Of a stretch of DNA of 64,000 nucleotides, positions 59,544 to 64,000 are shown one piece after another (the stretch's first letter is position 1; the number at the start of each line of letters is the position of its first letter). Under the pieces are notes generated by a model. It ran no database searches. It saw only the letters and a program-made list of their open reading frames with translations, and was not told the origin of the DNA. The stretch lies in NCBI GenBank assembly GCA_001600415.1, contig BCJX01000010.1, positions 282,868 to 346,867 on the forward strand, read 5' to 3'. Origin of the DNA: Pascua guehoae. Lineage: Eukaryota; Basidiomycota; Tremellomycetes; Trichosporonales; Trichosporonaceae. Made by a program: the position numbers and the translations under genes.

Positions 59544-61269
59544 TTATGCGCTGAGGGAGCGGCCCATGAACCTGCAAGTCAGCGACGGAGCGTGGAGGTG
59601 GAAGACTATGAGATGCGCAAGTGGGGCAAGGTCTGAGGCATGGAGCCATTCAAGAACTTGATGAGTCCTCGACGCGCGTTCACGGCTGGAAGGTTGTGCA
59701 AGCATCACCTCGCCAACCACTACCACAAGCTTCAATGTGAGGCCAGGTGGACGACAACACTCGGCAAGGCCCACGACGTCCCATCACCGTCTTCAGCTGA
59801 ACACCCAACTCGACACGCCACTCACCGGCGCTTCTGGAATGCCATCCACCACTTGCTCGGCTGGTTGGCGCGAGCGCCGAGCTGTCCGGTGGGCTGGCCG
59901 TCGGCGCCGATAACCTGCTCTTGGGGGTAGAGGCGGTCGACGAGGCGGGCCGCGAGCTCCGTGCGCGCCTGGGTGAGGTACGAGCGGAGCATGTCTGGGG
60001 TTAGCGTGTGTTTTGGCGGGGAGGACTAGAAGAATGTGAACCATGGGCATCGCGGTCGTATACGCAAGGTGAAGAGTGCGCAGAGGTCGAACCTGTGGCT
60101 CCGAATAGAGATCTCGAGAACAAGGCCGCAAGCGTGGACTCATCATGGCATGTCACCCAGTGGCACTGATAGCGGTGGAGACGTGACACCAAACCAACGC
60201 TCCACCCCATCTCACCACTCTACACCACCTCCTCGACACTCACCGGCATCCTGCCGAGACGCGGGCGGGTGGTACATGCTGTTGAGCGGGAACCCAGGCT
60301 CGCCGGGGAGGGCAAACGTGTCGACCGCGAGGGTGCTCAGCTTCTTGCCTGCCTCTTGGTATCCGGGACTCGGGCGGCCTGGCGTGGGCGCGAGCTTGGA
60401 CAGGCAGTCGGAGATGAAGAGGATGAGGTAGATGAGGAGGCGGTCCGCGGCGCCTGGATGTTAGCCAGTGGTATTGAGGGGTGGGTCAGAGAAGTGGGAC
60501 GGGAGAAGAGGGGAGATGGTCGAGGTTGGTGCGGTCACGATCAGACGAAGGCCGGGGCATTGCTGGTCGGGACAACCAAGCGTGAGTGCACGGCATCCCA
60601 CCGGGATGGAGCGATGAGCAAGAGGCTAGCTCCATGCGTGTTGGAAGGCGTATGGTGTGAGAATGAATGGTAGTCCGCACGAGGAATAGGACAGCCGAGA
60701 GCCCAAGGTCCATCTCCACCCCTTCGGTGGTCGGTTCGTCGTAACAGCTTGTCCCACATTTCTCTTTGACCCACACCAGCCACCACCGCTTGTTACCCCC
60801 ACATCACGCCCCAGCACCTCGAGTATCCCCGTCATCGGCACCGGCACCGTCGCCAATCGTCCATCGCCGTTCCCATCGCGACAATAACTCACCCTTAATC
60901 TCAAAGTTGCGGAACAAGCAGTTGGCACGGAACCTGCCCATCAGCACCGCCCACCAGCTCCCCCAACCCAACCCTCAACCTAGACCCCAACCCCCAACTC
61001 CCACACCCCCTCCACCCTAAATCCCACTCACAGATCCAGCGCCTCGTCAATGATATCCGCCTGCCCCGGGTCGGCAGTCACATACGTGCTGCCGCGCACA
61101 TGCTGCCAGTTGACGGGCAGGATGGCCGTGTTGCCCACCGTCTGCGCGGGGTAGTCGTTGAACTCGGAGTGGTATGCCTTGGCGTGTCAGTACCGCTGTC
61201 TCCAGGGATCACGGGATGGGAGGTGCCCAGGTGTTTCGCAGGGGGCAGGAGGGCGGGACTCACGGGCAT
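59544..61269 (-). CDS. ARC18: Arp2/3 complex subunit 3 (ARPC3/p21, yeast Arc18)
   Basis: This is a subunit of the Arp2/3 complex that nucleates branched actin at endocytic patches. Six exons: 61269-61264 (ATG CCC), 61177-61032, 60933-60893, 60453-60244, 59994-59826, 59571-59544; 199 residues. Family motifs run through the whole chain: AYHSEFNDYP, FRANCLFRNFEIKG, ADRLLIYLILFISDCLSKL, FALPGEPGFPLNSMYHPPAS, MLRSYLTQARTELAARLVDR, and the end PSKWWMAFQKRRFMGRSLSA. The last exon was found by extending the family ending from KRR; the phase (CG|G TTC ATG) fits. The protein is about 20 residues longer than usual because of an insert (EQVIGADGQPTGQLGARAN) before PSKWW. The start is 235 bases from the divergent DFR1 start. 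Confidence 0.93.
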
Positions 61270-61504
61270 GGTGGATGGGGTGAAAGAGGCGACGAGGACA
61301 TGCACAGTTGACAGCGAAGCGATGACGCTCACCCCGCCTCCGATGCCAGCTAGCCAGCCAGCTGCGGAGATACGTTAAGTCCTCCCCCCACTTTAACCCC
61401 AGGCGACAATGTCATGTTTGACGCGCCCTCCGACGCGTCTGATCTTGTGCCATGTCAAGTGGCAACACCCAACTATACACCGAGCCCCGCCGCGTTCAAC
61501 AGCA
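61270..61504. promoter_or_regulatory. Bidirectional promoter, ARPC3 and DFR1
   Basis: Only 235 bases separate the divergent start codons, so the core promoters must share this stretch. A gacgcgcc/gacgcgtc pair lies at 61419-61440, a possible cell-cycle (MCB-like, ACGCGT-related) element near the DFR1 side; this is a suggestion only. Confidence 0.5.
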
Positions 61505-62572
61505 ATGACGGCCCAGAAACGCAGCCTCACCGCCATTGTCGCCGCGACCCTCGACCACGGGATCGGCCGTGAGGGCACTCTGCCGTGGCGGCTCCCGGGC
61601 GAGATGAAGTACTTCGCCAGGGGTGAGTTGTTTGCGCCTCAAGCTTGTTCTCGTGCAAATGGTCTACTTGTCTTGGATACCTGGTGGTCCTTCAGTCGTC
61701 CCCATGTATCTGGAGGTACTGGACACTCTTTCTGCTCGCTGTGCATTCTTTCTTGTCCGCCTCGGTGTTCGCGGTATTCTTGCCTGTTCTCGTGCTCGTA
61801 CTCTGCCTGTGCCCCTCGCAGCCGTATCTTCCCCCGCTGTCGTGGCTGTCCCCCGCAGCCCCATCCTACAGCTCTCCTCCCAACCCATCGTGACTCTCGC
61901 CGCCCTCGTCACCGTGCTCGCTACTCTAGTCGAAACCCTGCGCCACGCTATCGGCCATGGTCTCCCCAACACCCACTCTTCCATGCCCCCACTGACCGCT
62001 GGTTGCTGCGCCATGCACGCTCCCATACCCACCATACCCGCCATGCCGCACCATGACTCCCCAACCCCCCATGTCTCGCGCTAACCCCAGTAACGACCGA
62101 CGCCGCCCGCCCCGCCAACACGCGCAACGCCGTCATCATGGGCCGCAAGACATGGGACGGCATCCCGCCCAAATTCCGCCCCCTGCGGGACCGGCACAAC
62201 CTCGTCGTCTCGCGCGCGGGCGTCGACGTCGGCGACGCGGCGCATACGACCGTCCACGGCTCGCTCGAGGACGCCCTCGCTGCCTTGCCTGGGGATACGC
62301 ACCGGGCCTTTCTCATTGGCGGGGCGCAGCTGTACAACGAGACACTTAGTACCAGTTCTGGGACGAGTCCCGTCGACCGCGTGCTCCTCACGCGCGTGCT
62401 GGCGCGCAACGACACGATTCCGTGCGATGCCTTCCTCGCCGACTTTGCGGGCGACGCGGCGTGGCGGCTCGCACCGCATGCCGAGCTGTGTGAGTGGGTC
62501 GGGTGGGAGGTGCCCGAGGGGGAGGTTGAGGAGAAGGGGATAAAGTACAGGTTTGAAATGTGGGTGCGATGA
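61505..62572 (+). CDS. DFR1: Dihydrofolate reductase
   Basis: This enzyme reduces dihydrofolate to tetrahydrofolate with NADPH, supporting thymidylate and purine synthesis; it is the target of methotrexate and trimethoprim. Exons are 61505-61622 and 62091-62572 (G|TA junction), 199 residues, close to the yeast length. Motifs: TAIVAATLDHGIGREGTLPW with the Met20-loop type segment and LPW, RLPGEMKYF containing the catalytic acid, VIMGRKTWDGIPPKFRPL for NADPH binding, HNLVVSR, and FLIGGAQLYNE with the conserved GG. The single intron is long for this window (468 nt); its frames carry no domain. It is divergent from ARPC3. Confidence 0.95.
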
Positions 62573-62705
62573 AGGAAAGAGTCTATTGCATTCAAGTAGT
62601 CACTGTACTGTACTGTATGCCACGAATCGTGCATAGGCGTTCTCTGTACGTCGCGATCGTGCATAGCAGTCGTCTCCGTCTCTGTCGCTACATGAACGAG
62701 GCTTT

Positions 62706-64000
62706 TTACACGCCATTGTAGATCTGCAAAGTCAGCGAGGCCACAGTAGAAATACCCAACGGCGGGCTATCATTCTTGTTCACTCACGTTCCACGAACGG
62801 CGCCACATCCAGCCCGGGTGGTCGTTGACGGGGCCATGGATGCCGAGTGCGAGGTTCTTGAACCACCAAAAGTTGAGGACGACGGCGCTGGTCCACACGA
62901 CAAACCAAGCCAGCTTGGCGACGGGGGACAGGCGGGGGTTGTTGAACAGGTACGTGTCGAGCACGTGGCCGGCCATGAGGACGGCAAACCACAGTGTTGG
63001 GAGGTAGTGGTGGAGATAGGTGACACGACCCATGATCATGAACGGCACTGGAATGTCAGCGTTTGGACCACGACACGACACTACATACCGTAGTGGAGGA
63101 ACCAGCCAAAGAAGGCCACCTTGCCGACATAGAGGAAGTGGTCCCACTCTCCCGGCGCCCAGTCCTTGTAGTGGCGCTGCATGCGGAGGAGGAACCACGC
63201 TGCAGTAAGGAGGCCGAGGACGACGCAGATGGACGACCACCACCAGATGATGGGCGTGCCGAGGAGGTAAAACTTGATCTGGCCGTCGCCCCAGCCGCAC
63301 ATGCGGAGACCGAGCTTGAGGAAGGGCCAGTCGGACGGCTTGGAGGCGAGAATGTCCTCCTTGTCTGGGTCGGGGACGAGGGCATTGTTCGACGTCCACA
63401 TGGCCACGTTGAGGTGGGAAAAGTCACGCCAGAAGGGGGAGCGGTACAGCTTTGTGCTTCCGGGCGGCAGCTGGTCGTTCCAGTGCGACTCGACGTTCCA
63501 GTACGTGTGCACGTCCTTGGGGTTGTTTTCCTTTGTGCACGTCACCTCGACCTGCTTGAAGCCCCACTGGGGCAGGACCGAATTGGCGGCACGGAGGTAG
63601 CAGCCGAGCGACTTGTGGCGGAAGCGCATGCGCGTGGTGAGCGAGTGGATGCGGCCATCCTTTGCCTCGGACTTTGAGCGGTGCGTGTCGTCGACAACCT
63701 CGACGATCCAGTGGTCCTGGTGGTCGCCGACCGTGTCGTTGCCGTAGCCGGCAACCTCCCACGCCTCCTTGGTGACCGGCGCGGCAATGGGGTGCGAGTG
63801 GAGATTGCGGCCGGTAGAGCTGTGGACGAGACGCAATGTGTCGCCGTTCTGGAGGAAGCGAATGTTGTCTGGGTCAACAGACTCGCCCCAAGTAGGGGTG
63901 ACGATCCAGTTGTTGTTCTCGTCCTTGTAGTGGTAGCAAGTCACCTGCTGCTGACCCGAGCCGGCGGGGTAGGTCTGGATGTGCGAGTGGAGAAGACCAC
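62706..64000 (-). CDS. PMT2: Protein O-mannosyltransferase, Pmt2 type, C-terminal part
   Basis: This ER membrane enzyme transfers mannose from dolichol-phosphate-mannose to Ser/Thr of secretory proteins; Pmt2 normally pairs with Pmt1. The visible exons are 64000-63089 (continuing beyond the window), 63047-62788 and 62723-62706, about 395 residues. Lumenal MIR repeats are clear: QQQVTCYHYKDENNNW, LRLVHSSTGRNLHSHP, and MRFRHKSLGCYLRA. Then WNVESHWNDQLPPGS leads into the C-terminal membrane block with IIWWWSSICVVLGLLTAAWF, GRVTYLHHYLPTLWFAVLM and the end RSWNIYNGV. Wording such as CYHYKD and LPQWGFKQVEVTC is closest to the PMT2 subfamily. The catalytic N-terminal loop lies outside the window. 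The last exon has only six codons including the stop. Confidence 0.93.

Noticed and set aside
60089..60100. tRNA-like ggttcgacc on the minus strand
   Set aside because: It lies in an intron of ARPC3, the final box position does not match, and no cloverleaf is possible.

Overview
This window looks like nuclear DNA of a basidiomycete yeast, most likely a tremellomycete of the Trichosporon/Cutaneotrichosporon type (an inference). The DNA is GC-rich. Nearly every gene is split by short introns, often 35-60 nt, with gtgagt or gtaagt donors and ctaac/ctgac branch sites. Proteins such as calcineurin A, Sec18 and histone H3 have a Cryptococcus-like character. I saw no prokaryotic, viral or transposon gene. 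There is one 720-base assembly gap (52852-53571) and one isolated N at 40093. Exon borders were read by eye from splice signals, reading phase and family knowledge, so individual junctions may be off by a few bases.

Layout. 0-7 kb: the 3' end of an alpha/beta-hydrolase gene, then three tandem F-box-like paralogues about 2 kb apart; the first carries a frameshift. 7-20 kb: LHS1 (ER Hsp70-like chaperone, HDEL end, minus strand), an IBTK-like ankyrin/RCC1/BTB protein, and two SET-domain methyltransferases tail to tail (RKM4, SET5). 20-28 kb: SEC18/NSF, divergent from SET5, and a large C2-domain phosphatidylserine decarboxylase (PSD2 type, minus). 28-34 kb: a gene-poor stretch with one decayed-looking orphan coding region and a perfect hairpin. 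34-45 kb: a peroxisomal SLC25A17-type carrier, calcineurin A (minus), the SRP19/Sec65 subunit of the signal recognition particle, a short piece of mitochondrial large-subunit rRNA DNA containing an exact I-SceI recognition sequence, and a carrier-like membrane protein.

45-54 kb: a Mep2-type ammonium transporter preceded by GATAAG motifs, a doubtful small gene, and a DUF3602/Par32-type protein. In budding yeast Par32/Amu1 regulates ammonium transporters, so the two neighbours may form a functional pair. A Med11-like gene interrupted by the gap follows. 54-64 kb: a multi-intron histone H3 with a two-residue insertion in its N-terminal tail and decayed copies of one of its splice junctions downstream, a hypothetical gene, ARPC3 (Arp2/3 complex, minus) divergent from dihydrofolate reductase, and the C-terminal part of the protein O-mannosyltransferase PMT2 (minus, cut by the window end).

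Most genes are housekeeping: secretion and ER folding (LHS1, SEC18, SEC65, PMT2), lipid synthesis (PSD2), chromatin and ribosome methylation (SET5, RKM4, H3), calcium signalling (CNA1), actin (ARPC3), folate (DFR1) and nitrogen uptake (AMT, PAR32). I found no wholly new multi-gene system. The items most worth following are the nuclear mitochondrial rRNA fragment with its homing site, the unusual H3 tail, the AMT-PAR32 neighbourhood and the F-box tandem array.
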